From contig CAZTLE010000191.1 of NCBI GenBank assembly GCA_964614415.1, forward strand, positions 1-7,839: a DNA stretch of 7,839 bases. Reading direction: 5' to 3'. Position 1 is the first letter of the stretch, and every line of letters begins with the position of its first letter. The translations under genes were made by a program, and so were the position numbers. This DNA is from CAZTLE01 sp964614415. GTDB taxonomy: Bacteria > Bacteroidota > Bacteroidia > Flavobacteriales > Flavobacteriaceae. Under the pieces are notes generated by a model, which saw nothing but the letters and a program-made list of their open reading frames with translations, had not been told where the DNA came from and did not search any database. Positions 1 to 6,396 of the stretch are shown here, piece after piece.

Positions 1-389
1 CCAATGTAGTTATCCTGTTCCAAGCCAAAGGCCGTAGATGTGATTTTGTGTAATCTTGCCAGGTTCCGGGCAAATGCGTCCCAAAATCCGGGACCGGGAG
101 TTCCCGGGACGATATATTCCATCAATAAAAAGGAAGTTCCGCGTATCGCTCCTACTTTTCTGACTTCCGGAATGCGGAAGCTTTGCGACTCACTCAATTT
201 TCTCAAACCATGGGCTTCGGCTTCGAACATGCCCGGATAGGTGCTGGCATCGTTGATCTTTACAACAAGTTCTTCAGCCTTGGATTTCAGAAGGAATACA
301 TCATTAATATCTCCTCCGGTGAGAGATTGATGGTCAACAAGATCAATTCCAATTGAGGCGGCAAGTTCAGAAAGAATAGAGGAGGCCAT
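1..389 (-). CDS. Fructosamine kinase family protein, N-terminal 129 residues (3' end outside window)
   Basis: The minus strand from the ATG at 389 translates without a stop to the window edge, starting MASSILSELAAS. The N-lobe of the fructosamine/ketosamine-3-kinase family (Pfam Fructosamin_kin) is clear. There is a glycine-rich start near residues 24-30 (LTGGDIND), a nucleotide-binding lysine in VVKIN (K44), the MFEAEAHGL helix (54-62), a hinge-like LLMEY (88-92), and the LARLHK and GLEQDNYIG segments that lead into the catalytic part. Family members phosphorylate ketosamines on glycated amines or proteins so that the sugar adduct falls off; bacterial substrates are mostly untested. The gene starts 15 bp after the folA stop, so it is probably the third gene of the 2TM-folA operon. 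A weak AGGA lies 12 nt upstream. The catalytic loop is beyond base 1 and cannot be checked. Family call is secure, substrate unknown. Confidence 0.9.
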   Translation of the reverse strand, partial: MASSILSELAASIGIDLVDHQSLTGGDINDVFLLKSKAEELVVKINDASTYPGMFEAEAHGLRKLSESQSFRIPEVRKVGAIRGTSFLLMEYIVPGTPGPGFWDAFARNLARLHKITSTAFGLEQDNYI

Positions 390-404
390 ATCCGGTATTC
401 GATC

Positions 405-908
405 CTAAGGTTGTGTTTCTGAAGAACCGACCTTTACCCAGGTCTCATAAGTGAAGGAAAACTTGTGCCGCTCATCTTTATCGTGAAAGACAGAGGATTC
501 CAGTATCCAGTCGTTTTCGGGAATCTCAGGAAAAAAAGTGTCCGCCTCGAAAGTACCGTGAACCCGGGTGAGTTCAATTTTATCCGAATAGTTCATACCC
601 AGGCGATAGATCTCACCACCTCCAATTATGAACGGTTGTTCGTCTGTGGAAGCCGCTTCCAATGCAGCTTCGATATTCGGTACGATAATGGTACCCTCTG
701 CCTTATACTCCGGATTGCGTGTAATGATAACATGAGTTCTGTTGGGAAGCAACTTTGGGAACGACTCGAACGTCTTACGCCCCATTATGATATGGTGGCC
801 GGTGGTGAGCTGTTTGAATCTTTTGAAGTCATCCGGGAGGTGCCAAACAAGGTCGTTGTCCTTGCCCAGTTCGTTGTTTTCGCCCGCGGCGGCAATCATT
901 GTTATCAT
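405..908 (-). CDS. folA: Dihydrofolate reductase
   Basis: A 167-residue cytosolic enzyme that reduces dihydrofolate to tetrahydrofolate with NADPH, regenerating the cofactor oxidised by thymidylate synthase. It aligns with E. coli FolA almost position for position: the W22-H-L-P-x-D27 motif holds the catalytic acid D27, R57 in LLPNR would bind the folate glutamate carboxylate, IMGRKTFES (41-49) is the NADPH segment, and IIGGGEIY carries the conserved cis Gly-Gly. The C-terminal strand FSFTYETW is present, followed by a short tail. Length is usual for a chromosomal enzyme. The start at 908 overlaps the stop of the upstream 2TM gene as ATGA. No Shine-Dalgarno sequence is visible, so translational coupling is likely. 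Nothing suggests a trimethoprim-resistant dfr cassette. An internal ATG three codons in (MITM) is a less likely start. Confidence 0.97.
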   Translation of the reverse strand: MITMIAAAGENNELGKDNDLVWHLPDDFKRFKQLTTGHHIIMGRKTFESFPKLLPNRTHVIITRNPEYKAEGTIIVPNIEAALEAASTDEQPFIIGGGEIYRLGMNYSDKIELTRVHGTFEADTFFPEIPENDWILESSVFHDKDERHKFSFTYETWVKVGSSETQP

Positions 909-1399
909 GCAATTTCCGGGGGTATGGGGTTCTGGTCCTCGCTTTTTTTTTCTTCTTCGGAATCATCTACAACATGAGAACCGGAGGATCCGGGTTCTGT
1001 GTCTTTGGATTCGGCAAGAGGGGACTGGGGAAGAGGCATTTCTTTTTCCACTTTTTGCTGAAGTTTCGCAATGCGCTTTTCTTGCTTCACCCTTAATTTT
1101 TCCAATTGAGCCGTTTCCCATTCTTTACCCATAAATCGGTTCATTACGAATACGTTTAGAGCATGAATAAAAAATAAGAATGCCCAGATCAAAATAGCCC
1201 ATATAAACCAATCTTTGATAAAAAACTCATTGCCAAAACCCAACACCGGGTTAATGATGATAAGTAGTACGGACCCTGCCAGGAACACAATGAAGTGCCG
1301 CATCAATCGCTTCCTTTGTTTGATGCGGTTGTGAGCGTGCATGTATAGTTCCCGTTGTTCGGGGTCTACTGCGGGTTTATTTGACTTCTTTGAAAACAT
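905..1399 (-). CDS. 2TM domain-containing membrane protein
   Basis: A 164-residue protein of the 2TM family (Pfam 2TM), common beside folA in Flavobacteriia; its biochemical role is not known. After a basic N-terminus (HNRIKQRKRLMRH, 23-35) there are two hydrophobic helices, about residues 36-52 and 64-85, separated by a short loop. A charged, coiled-coil-like stretch follows (about 95-120, ETAQLEKLRVKQEKRI). The last 45 residues are acidic, low complexity and probably disordered (EPGSSGS, DDSEEEKKSED). Positive charges before TM1 and after TM2 suggest both ends face the cytoplasm. It is the first gene of the 2TM-folA-kinase operon and overlaps folA by four bases. The tail codons include an uninterrupted run of nine A (951-943 on this strand), discussed as a possible slippage site. 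Confidence 0.88.
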   Translation of the reverse strand: MFSKKSNKPAVDPEQRELYMHAHNRIKQRKRLMRHFIVFLAGSVLLIIINPVLGFGNEFFIKDWFIWAILIWAFLFFIHALNVFVMNRFMGKEWETAQLEKLRVKQEKRIAKLQQKVEKEMPLPQSPLAESKDTEPGSSGSHVVDDSEEEKKSEDQNPIPPEIA

Positions 1400-1437
1400 A
1401 GTAAATAATCTATGAACGGGTTGCTGTGCTTTCCATG

Positions 1438-1451
1438 TAAAAGTACCTATT
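1438..1451. promoter_or_regulatory. Candidate divergent promoter region between the 2TM operon and the PLP enzyme gene
   Basis: The 74-bp gap between the two divergent starts must hold both promoters. On the minus strand TACTTTTA (1445-1438) matches seven of eight positions of the Bacteroidota -7 box TAnnTTTG and would give a leader of about 30 nt for the 2TM gene, though no TTG lies at the right distance upstream. On the plus strand TACCTATT (1444-1451) follows a TTG at 1421-1423 with a 20-bp spacer and would give a very short leader for the PLP enzyme. The two boxes overlap, so the promoters could compete. Prediction by eye only. Confidence 0.3.
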
Positions 1452-1473
1452 TTTATGCTTTCAGTTTGTGTTC

Positions 1474-2550
1474 ATGAAAGATTTTGGAAAAGAATTTCAG
1501 GTTCTCAATACATATACCTACCTCAATACGGCAGCTTCGGGCATACTCTCCAATGCCCTGGTGAAGTGGAGAACGGAGCACGATTCGGATTTTGCAGAAC
1601 ACGGCAGTGTCTTCAGGGAAAAGCACAAACCTCATATTGAAAGTGTGCGAAGTACAGTGGCCAGGTTCTTCAAAGCAGAAGTGGGTCAGGTGGCACTTGT
1701 GCCCAATTTTTCTTTCGGATTTAATGCGTTGCTGGAAGGGCTTCCCAAAAAACAAAAGGTATTACTCCTGGACAGGGACTATCCATCTGTCAATTGGGCT
1801 GTAGAGCAGCGGGATTTTGAGGTGTGCTATGCGAAAATCGATGCCTGCGCGGAAGGCAATATTGCGGAAGCCATTGCCAAACATGCTCCTGATGTCTTTG
1901 CATTCAGCCTGGTGCAATACCTGAACGGCATCAAAATCGACATGAAGTTTTTGCGGCAACTGAAAACAGATCATCCGGATCTGCTACTTATTGGTGACGC
2001 CACCCAATTCCTGGGAACTGAACCGTTTGATTTCAAAAATAGCCCCTTGGATATCGTTGGTGCCAGTGGTTATAAGTGGCTTTTGGCCGGTTATGGGAAT
2101 GGGTTTTTCATGATGAAAGCGGCCGTAAAAGATCGCATCTTTCCTAAAATCGTTGGGTTCAATTCGGCCGAATCAACCTACACAAAGCGTAATGAAATTG
2201 ACTTCATAAGTTGTTTTGAGCCCGGACATCAGGATACACTGAATTACGGCAGCCTTGAGCAATCACTGCGCTACCTCGAAGAATTGGGAATGGATTGGAT
2301 AGGACAGAAGAATCGCGAATTGTCGGGCTACACCAAAAAAAGGTTTTCAGAACTGGGATGGCTGGAACCGGCCACTGCACAACGAGAGTCCCATGGTACG
2401 ATATTCAATGTGAAGGGCAACAGGAACACGCTGGACAAACTGAAAGCGTCTGGTGTTATTTGCTCGTATCGCGGCGGAGGAATACGCGTGAGCCCCCATT
2501 TTTACAATTCCGAAGAAGATATCGAAAAATTAATTGAGGCCTTAAAATGA
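1474..2550 (+). CDS. Class-V aminotransferase-fold PLP-dependent enzyme (possible C-S lyase)
   Basis: A fold-type-I PLP enzyme of the Aminotran_5 family, 358 residues from the ATG at 1474; a GTG two codons earlier (1468) is an alternative start. Neither has a ribosome binding site. Numbering from 1474: LNTAASG (17-23) is the N-terminal substrate loop, NFSFGFNALL (78-87) the phosphate-binding turn, GDATQ (174-178) supplies the Asp that contacts the pyridine nitrogen and the Gln beside it, SGYKWL holds the Schiff-base lysine K201, and GIRVSPHFYN (336-345) carries the carboxylate-binding Arg (R338). The SufS/CsdA catalytic-Cys loop is shortened and absent, so cysteine desulfurase is unlikely; kynureninase-like, epimerase-like and C-S lyase members remain possible. 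It is the only plus-strand gene here and lies 1.65 kb from egtD. EgtE, the lyase that finishes ergothioneine, belongs to this superfamily. Substrate not determinable from sequence alone. Confidence 0.88.
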   Translation: MKDFGKEFQVLNTYTYLNTAASGILSNALVKWRTEHDSDFAEHGSVFREKHKPHIESVRSTVARFFKAEVGQVALVPNFSFGFNALLEGLPKKQKVLLLDRDYPSVNWAVEQRDFEVCYAKIDACAEGNIAEAIAKHAPDVFAFSLVQYLNGIKIDMKFLRQLKTDHPDLLLIGDATQFLGTEPFDFKNSPLDIVGASGYKWLLAGYGNGFFMMKAAVKDRIFPKIVGFNSAESTYTKRNEIDFISCFEPGHQDTLNYGSLEQSLRYLEELGMDWIGQKNRELSGYTKKRFSELGWLEPATAQRESHGTIFNVKGNRNTLDKLKASGVICSYRGGGIRVSPHFYNSEEDIEKLIEALK

Positions 2551-2575
2551 CAAAGGCGACAAACTGCCGCCTTTG
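2551..2575. terminator. Convergent hairpin terminator
   Basis: A perfect 8-bp stem CAAAGGCG / CGCCTTTG with a 9-base loop begins directly after the PLP-gene stop codon and lies 20 bp beyond the lipoprotein stop. On the minus strand it is followed by a T-rich stretch (TCATTTT); on the plus strand only by ATATACTTTA. It probably terminates both converging transcripts, more convincingly the minus-strand one. Confidence 0.7.
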
Positions 2576-2594
2576 ATATACTTTACAACTTTGT

Positions 2595-3527
2595 TTAGTC
2601 TACAATTTCCACTGAAAATGACCCATTGGTAATCTGATAGGTCGTTGGATCTTGTCCGAGGAAATCACCGGCGGTGAATTCGAACGTACCCTCCATAGTT
2701 CCTGCAACAGGGTCGTAAGCACTAATAGTTATTGTTCCATCAATTGAAACGAATTGGGTACTTCCACTTCCCAGCTCCGGTGAATACTGACCAATAATGG
2801 AGCCAGGTAAAGGTAGTGAGTCAAAATCGTAGGTGCCCACTTCGATATCTGCCGGTAATGAAATGCCGATATTCTGAAGCGTTGTACTGTTAGTCGCGCT
2901 TATTCCAATCGAGGTATTACCGCCCAGGGATACCTGGATTGCGGTAACCGCATCGGGATTCATCGCAGCGCCATCCACGTCGGCTGAAAGTGTACTGTTT
3001 CCTGCTCCTACAATATCTATGACCAATGGAATATTTTGAAATCGACCCTCCGTCATTGTTACAGTCTCGGTTACAATCTCACCGGTAGTATCAAAGAACT
3101 GTCTGGTGAGTACCATTTCAAATGTTCCTGATGCCAACAGATTTTCTTCATCGAGGGTAGTGATCGTAATCTGACCGGAACCTCCTTCGCCATGAGATAT
3201 AAAGGCGTCGTCGCCGTTGATATTATAAGCTGAGGCATTACTGCCATTATTCTCGCCCAAATCGAAAGTACCTACTGAAGCATCCTGAACGGTTATAGTA
3301 AGTTGTTCACCTGTGGTGGTATTTCTGGCGGTAATGTTAAAATCACCATTAAAAAATATGGCTGCCACATCCTCACCCTGAGCCGTGAATTGTTGCCCGT
3401 CTATCATGACGGTTAATTGGCCGTCTGCTGGTTGCGGATTGTCGTCATCACTGTTGTTACAACCGGAAACCATTGAGGCCACGACCAGAGCAAAAAAGAA
3501 AATTCTCGTTAATTGTTTGTTCATCAT
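2595..3527 (-). CDS. Surface-type lipoprotein with two tandem beta-rich domains
   Basis: Read from the ATG at 3527, this is a 310-residue lipoprotein; an equally plausible ATG follows at 3524. The frame stays open 23 codons further upstream, but that extension would bury the signal peptide. The N-terminus is MMNKQLTRIFFFALVV, ending in a lipobox MVSGC with C23 as the lipidated residue. Directly after it comes NNSDDDN, which resembles the Flavobacterium/Bacteroides lipoprotein export signal (Ser plus acidic residues), so display on the outer face of the outer membrane is likely. The mature part looks like two copies of one domain, about 37-168 and 179-309. Each begins with a V/I-DG motif and contains a GT(F/Y)D(L/F) strand, a G-x-ITI strand and GTFE(M/F). 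The pattern recalls DUF6252-type Bacteroidota lipoproteins. No catalytic motif or ligand is recognised. Function unknown. Confidence 0.85.
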   Translation of the reverse strand: MMNKQLTRIFFFALVVASMVSGCNNSDDDNPQPADGQLTVMIDGQQFTAQGEDVAAIFFNGDFNITARNTTTGEQLTITVQDASVGTFDLGENNGSNASAYNINGDDAFISHGEGGSGQITITTLDEENLLASGTFEMVLTRQFFDTTGEIVTETVTMTEGRFQNIPLVIDIVGAGNSTLSADVDGAAMNPDAVTAIQVSLGGNTSIGISATNSTTLQNIGISLPADIEVGTYDFDSLPLPGSIIGQYSPELGSGSTQFVSIDGTITISAYDPVAGTMEGTFEFTAGDFLGQDPTTYQITNGSFSVEIVD

Positions 3528-3628
3528 TTTTAAAAGAGTTGATATTAATAAATAGGTTTCATCATTACAAACAGTTCTTTCGTACGATGCGCACACCGTA
3601 TAGTAAAAACATTAAGTAAATAGCTTTT

Positions 3629-3649
3629 GGATTTTTATACTAAAAATCC
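3629..3649. other. Perfect AT-rich inverted repeat upstream of the lipoprotein gene
   Basis: GGATTTTTA and TAAAAATCC form a 9-bp perfect stem around a 3-base loop, in the 180-bp gap between the DUF427 stop and the lipoprotein start. On the minus strand no T-run follows the stem directly. It could be a weak terminator for the DUF427 transcript or an operator for the lipoprotein gene. The rest of this gap holds no gene that I can see. Confidence 0.4.
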
Positions 3650-3707
3650 GTTGGGAGGAGGGCAAATATAATTAAAAACGAGAAACGGACAAACCGGTGG
3701 AAAGATG

Positions 3708-3989
3708 TTATTCCGTTATTTCAACACCCTTCCAAAAAGCGACATATCCTTCGATGGGTTTGGCGGCATGAGAGGTTTCCGGATAGTACCATACGGCGTC
3801 CGGATTGGTCGCACCATCCACCTCTAGGGTATAGTATGACGCCAGCCCTTTCCAGGGGCAGGTAGTATGAGTCGAACTTTCCTTAAAATATTCTTTATTA
3901 ATGGAATCGGCCGGGAAATAGTGATTGTTCTCAACGACAACGGTGTCGGAGCTTTCTGCAATTACGGTGTTGTTCCAAATGGCTTTCAT
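3708..3989 (-). CDS. DUF427 domain-containing protein
   Basis: A 93-residue protein that is essentially one DUF427 domain (Pfam NTP_transf_9), a small beta-rich cytosolic fold of unknown biochemical function. Family hallmarks are all present: an MKAIWNNTVIAES start, VENNHYFP (19-26), the core motif T-C-P-W-K-G (43-48) followed by A-S-Y-Y, the segment VWYYP (66-70), and the closing GYVAFWKGVEI (81-91). The length is that of a single-domain member, and the start at 3989 fits the usual N-terminus. It lies on the same strand as egtD but 212 bp downstream of it, across a repeat-rich gap, so co-transcription is uncertain. The Pfam name NTP_transf_9 should not be read as proof of nucleotidyltransferase activity. 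Confidence 0.92.
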   Translation of the reverse strand: MKAIWNNTVIAESSDTVVVENNHYFPADSINKEYFKESSTHTTCPWKGLASYYTLEVDGATNPDAVWYYPETSHAAKPIEGYVAFWKGVEITE

Positions 3990-4201
3990 GTTCTAAGGTT
4001 TGTGGTTTGAGGTTTGAATTTTCTTTAATCGCCCTTCGATACACGGAACTTCGTTCCGCACTCAGTGCTCTATGGCGATGTCAATATTGATTATTTTTAT
4101 TGTGCATTGTTATTATTTGGAATTTGGAGTTTGGGATTTGTGGTCGTGATCCATGACTCCTGGTTCTTGACTCATGATTCCTTAAAACCACCTAATCCCC
4201 C
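3990..4201. repeat. Intergenic mosaic of degenerate 7-bp tandem repeats and a hairpin
   Basis: The gap between egtD and the DUF427 gene is built largely from heptamers. On the plus strand, three TTTGtGG-like units lie at 3999-4019, four units TTTGGAA, TTTGGAG, TTTGGGA, TTTGTGG at 4116-4143, and five TGAyTCc-like units at 4147-4181. Between the first two arrays sits a hairpin, CGGAAC-TTC-GTTCCG (4044-4058), directly followed by GCACTCAGTGC (4058-4068). No coding potential is evident. Such low-complexity spacers occur between genes in Flavobacteriia; whether this one is a mobile repeat, a recombination product or a structured RNA is not clear. Confidence 0.7.
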
Positions 4202-5182
4202 TTAGCTTTCAACGTGCTTCCGAAACAAATAGTCCTTATAGTATTTATTCTCATCGGCAAAAGAGGTTGAGATCGTTAGCCCCGATTCTTTGGCCAGCCA
4301 TTCAACGATCTTGTCGTCGTATTTCTGGGAGATCTCGGTATGTATGGTCTCCCACGGATCGAAATTGATCGTTAGGTCCAGGGCTTCGATAGTGACGGTT
4401 TGTGCCTTAGTGGAAACCAGATAGCTTTTCGCGGTACCCGATTCGGGATTATACGTTTCCCAATGAACAAACTTGTCCACCGGGAAGTCACCTCCTAATT
4501 CGCGATTTATACGAGTCAATATGTTCTTGTTGAATGCTGCCGTAACCCCAGTAGGGTCATTGTAAGCGTCCAATATAGTTTGTGGGTCTTTCTTCTGATC
4601 AAACCCCATGAACAGACCATCCTTGTCATTCATGGCTTCCCGTAGCTGTCTAAGGAATTCAACCGCCCGCTTGTGCGGTAGATTTCCAATGTTGGAGCCC
4701 AGGACCATGATGATCTTTTTTCGGTGGCTTATCGACTTCAACCGATCTAATACCTGGAAATATTCTCCCTTTTCGGGCACTACCTCAACGCCTGGCAACT
4801 CGTTGGCAAGGTCTTGCGTGAGGGTGTCGATAGCATTCTGACTAATATCAATTGGTTTATAGACAAAGTCATGGCCGTGGCTCGCAAGGTAGCGCAGCAG
4901 CACTTTGGTCTTTCGGCCGTCCCCGGCACCTAATTCGATCAGGTCAAAACCTTCCGCTTCCGAATCAAAATATGAGGCGATGACTTCGGTATGATGTGAT
5001 AGTATTTCGAATTCGCAATTGGTGAGGTAGTATTCCGGGAGGTCCATGATCTCCTGAAACAACCGATCCCCTTCGCGATCGTAGAAGTATTTAGAGGAAA
5101 GGGTTTTCGGAAATTGTGTTAACCCCTCAAAAACGTCCTTTTTGAACGTAGTGTCCAGGGTGGGTCGGATAGTCGAACTCAT
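4202..5182 (-). CDS. egtD: L-histidine N-alpha-methyltransferase
   Basis: A 326-residue SAM-dependent methyltransferase (Pfam Methyltransf_33) that converts L-histidine to its trimethylated betaine, hercynine, the first step of ergothioneine synthesis in the cytosol. The SAM-binding loop IELGAGDGRKT is at 82-92. The histidine pocket known from mycobacterial EgtD can be followed by motif: PEYYLT (49-54), LGSNIGN ending at N167, the Tyr of DAYNDPTG (Y207), and IHTEIS with E283 and S285. Length and the terminal strand YYKDYLFRKH are typical. The gene starts 16 bp after the egtB stop on the same strand, so the two are almost certainly co-transcribed and act in sequence. A stand-alone EgtD next to a stand-alone EgtB argues against OvoA, in which the sulfoxide synthase and a methyltransferase are fused. 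Confidence 0.95.
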   Translation of the reverse strand: MSSTIRPTLDTTFKKDVFEGLTQFPKTLSSKYFYDREGDRLFQEIMDLPEYYLTNCEFEILSHHTEVIASYFDSEAEGFDLIELGAGDGRKTKVLLRYLASHGHDFVYKPIDISQNAIDTLTQDLANELPGVEVVPEKGEYFQVLDRLKSISHRKKIIMVLGSNIGNLPHKRAVEFLRQLREAMNDKDGLFMGFDQKKDPQTILDAYNDPTGVTAAFNKNILTRINRELGGDFPVDKFVHWETYNPESGTAKSYLVSTKAQTVTIEALDLTINFDPWETIHTEISQKYDDKIVEWLAKESGLTISTSFADENKYYKDYLFRKHVES

Positions 5183-5198
5183 AGTAAATCTGTCGGGA

Positions 5199-6362
5199 TT
5201 ATTTTGCTAACCTTAAACCTGTGAATTGCCATCTTAATTCAGGCTGAAAAAAATTGCGATAGGTATGGCGAATGTGGTTATCCGGTGATGCTACGGACGA
5301 ACCGCGCAAGACCTTTTGATTTACCATGAATTTTCCGTTGTATTCTCCAATAGCTCCGGGTGCTTTTGTGTAACCGGGGTAAGGAAGATAGTCGCTTTCT
5401 GTCCACTCCCATCGTGACCCCCAATGAATCTTGTTGCAAGCCGTTTCCCATTCGAACTCGGTAGGTAGGCGATATCCCTTCCACTGCGCATAGGCAAAGG
5501 CTTCATAGTAGGAGATATGCGAAACGGGAGCGTCCATATCCAGCGGATTCAAACCCTCAAGGGTGTATTGATGCCAAACACCGTCAATCTCATGCCAGTA
5601 CATGGGTTGCGTGATGCCCTGCTGCTTTACCCACTCCCAGCCGTCGGCATGCCATAGGTTGAAGTCCTGATAGCCGCCATCTTTAATGAAATCCAGATAT
5701 TCTGAGTTGGTAACCAGGGTAGTACATATCTCGTACTCATGCAGGTAGACTTTATGTTGTCCTAATTCATTGTCATAGCAGAACGACTCGGGGTCACAAT
5801 GACCTATTTCATACACGCCTTCCGGAATAGTGATCCAGCGCGTGTCATCCGGTTGTTTAGGATTCTCGATAAAATCTCCACCGTACTCAGGGAGTAAAGG
5901 GTTATTCCCCAAAATATACTTGATGTCCGTTATCAACAATTCCTGATGCTGTTTTTCGTGGTGGATTCCTATGAGTAGCAATGACTCCACCTCCTCACTA
6001 ATACCCGTGGACAGATATTCTTTGAGCTCGCTGGTCACGTAATGACGATAGTCGTATACTTTGGCCACTCCCGGCCGTGACAGGTTCCCCCGGTCGCTTC
6101 GCACTACTCGCTTACCCAGGGCTTCGTAATAACTGTTGAAAACAAAGGCAAAGTCGTCATGGAATAACCGGTAACCTGGTTTGTGGTGTTTCAGAATAAA
6201 CTCTTCATAAAACCAGGTAGTATGGCCCAGGTGCCATTTGGGGGGTGATACGTCCAAACAGGGTTGTACCACGTAGTCTTCAATTTCAAGGGGTTTGCAA
6301 ATAGCCTCCGTTCGCGCACGGGTCTCCAAAAACAGGGAAACCAGATTCTTCGTTTCGATCAT
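5199..6362 (-). CDS. egtB: Ergothioneine sulfoxide synthase EgtB
   Basis: A 387-residue non-heme iron enzyme that couples hercynine to a thiol with O2, forming the C-S bond as a sulfoxide. The N-terminal DinB-like domain gives the three-His iron site: H47 in HLGHTTW, and H135 and H139 in HHEKQHQELL. The C-terminal FGE-sulfatase/formylglycine-type domain (about 175-387) shows IPEGVYEIG, VSHISYYEAFAYAQW, RLPTEFEWE, WEWTESDY, LRGSS and RWQFTGLRLA. Residues Y78-Y79 (NSYYEALGK) lie 31-32 residues after H47, as the active-site tyrosine pair does in Chloracidobacterium EgtB, which uses cysteine rather than gamma-glutamylcysteine. No egtA or egtC is nearby, which agrees with that reading. It is shorter than mycobacterial EgtB (roughly 430). 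First gene of the egtB-egtD pair; substrate choice is inference. Confidence 0.95.
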   Translation of the reverse strand: MIETKNLVSLFLETRARTEAICKPLEIEDYVVQPCLDVSPPKWHLGHTTWFYEEFILKHHKPGYRLFHDDFAFVFNSYYEALGKRVVRSDRGNLSRPGVAKVYDYRHYVTSELKEYLSTGISEEVESLLLIGIHHEKQHQELLITDIKYILGNNPLLPEYGGDFIENPKQPDDTRWITIPEGVYEIGHCDPESFCYDNELGQHKVYLHEYEICTTLVTNSEYLDFIKDGGYQDFNLWHADGWEWVKQQGITQPMYWHEIDGVWHQYTLEGLNPLDMDAPVSHISYYEAFAYAQWKGYRLPTEFEWETACNKIHWGSRWEWTESDYLPYPGYTKAPGAIGEYNGKFMVNQKVLRGSSVASPDNHIRHTYRNFFQPELRWQFTGLRLAK

Positions 6363-6396
6363 AAGATGGGTGTAATTGTCCGTTTAAGGTACCCTC

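Noticed and set aside
465..1134. Long plus-strand open frames of 170 and 130 codons opposite folA and the 2TM gene
   Set aside because: They are antisense to genes with clear family matches, show no recognisable domain, and their hydrophobic or Phe-rich stretches come from the reverse of the A-rich acidic tail codons.
1453..1974. Minus-strand frames of 100 and 70 codons inside the PLP enzyme gene
   Set aside because: Shadow frames opposite a gene with intact PLP motifs; no domain, no plausible translation start context.
1474..2550. SufS/CsdA-type cysteine desulfurase
   Set aside because: The loop that should carry the catalytic Cys before the R-x-S segment is shortened; the only nearby Cys (C330, in VICSYRGGG) is not in the family context.
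3528..3596. 23-codon N-terminal extension of the lipoprotein to an ATG at 3596
   Set aside because: It would place non-hydrophobic sequence ahead of the signal peptide and lipobox, which need to be N-terminal; the open frame is likely chance.
3990..4201. CRISPR array
   Set aside because: Repeat units are 7 bp, contiguous and degenerate, with no spacers, and no cas genes are present.
4202..6362. Split OvoA (5-histidylcysteine sulfoxide synthase plus methyltransferase)
   Set aside because: The methyltransferase is the EgtD-type histidine methyltransferase with its SAM and histidine-pocket motifs, not the C-terminal OvoA methyltransferase, and the sulfoxide synthase resembles EgtB in length and motifs.
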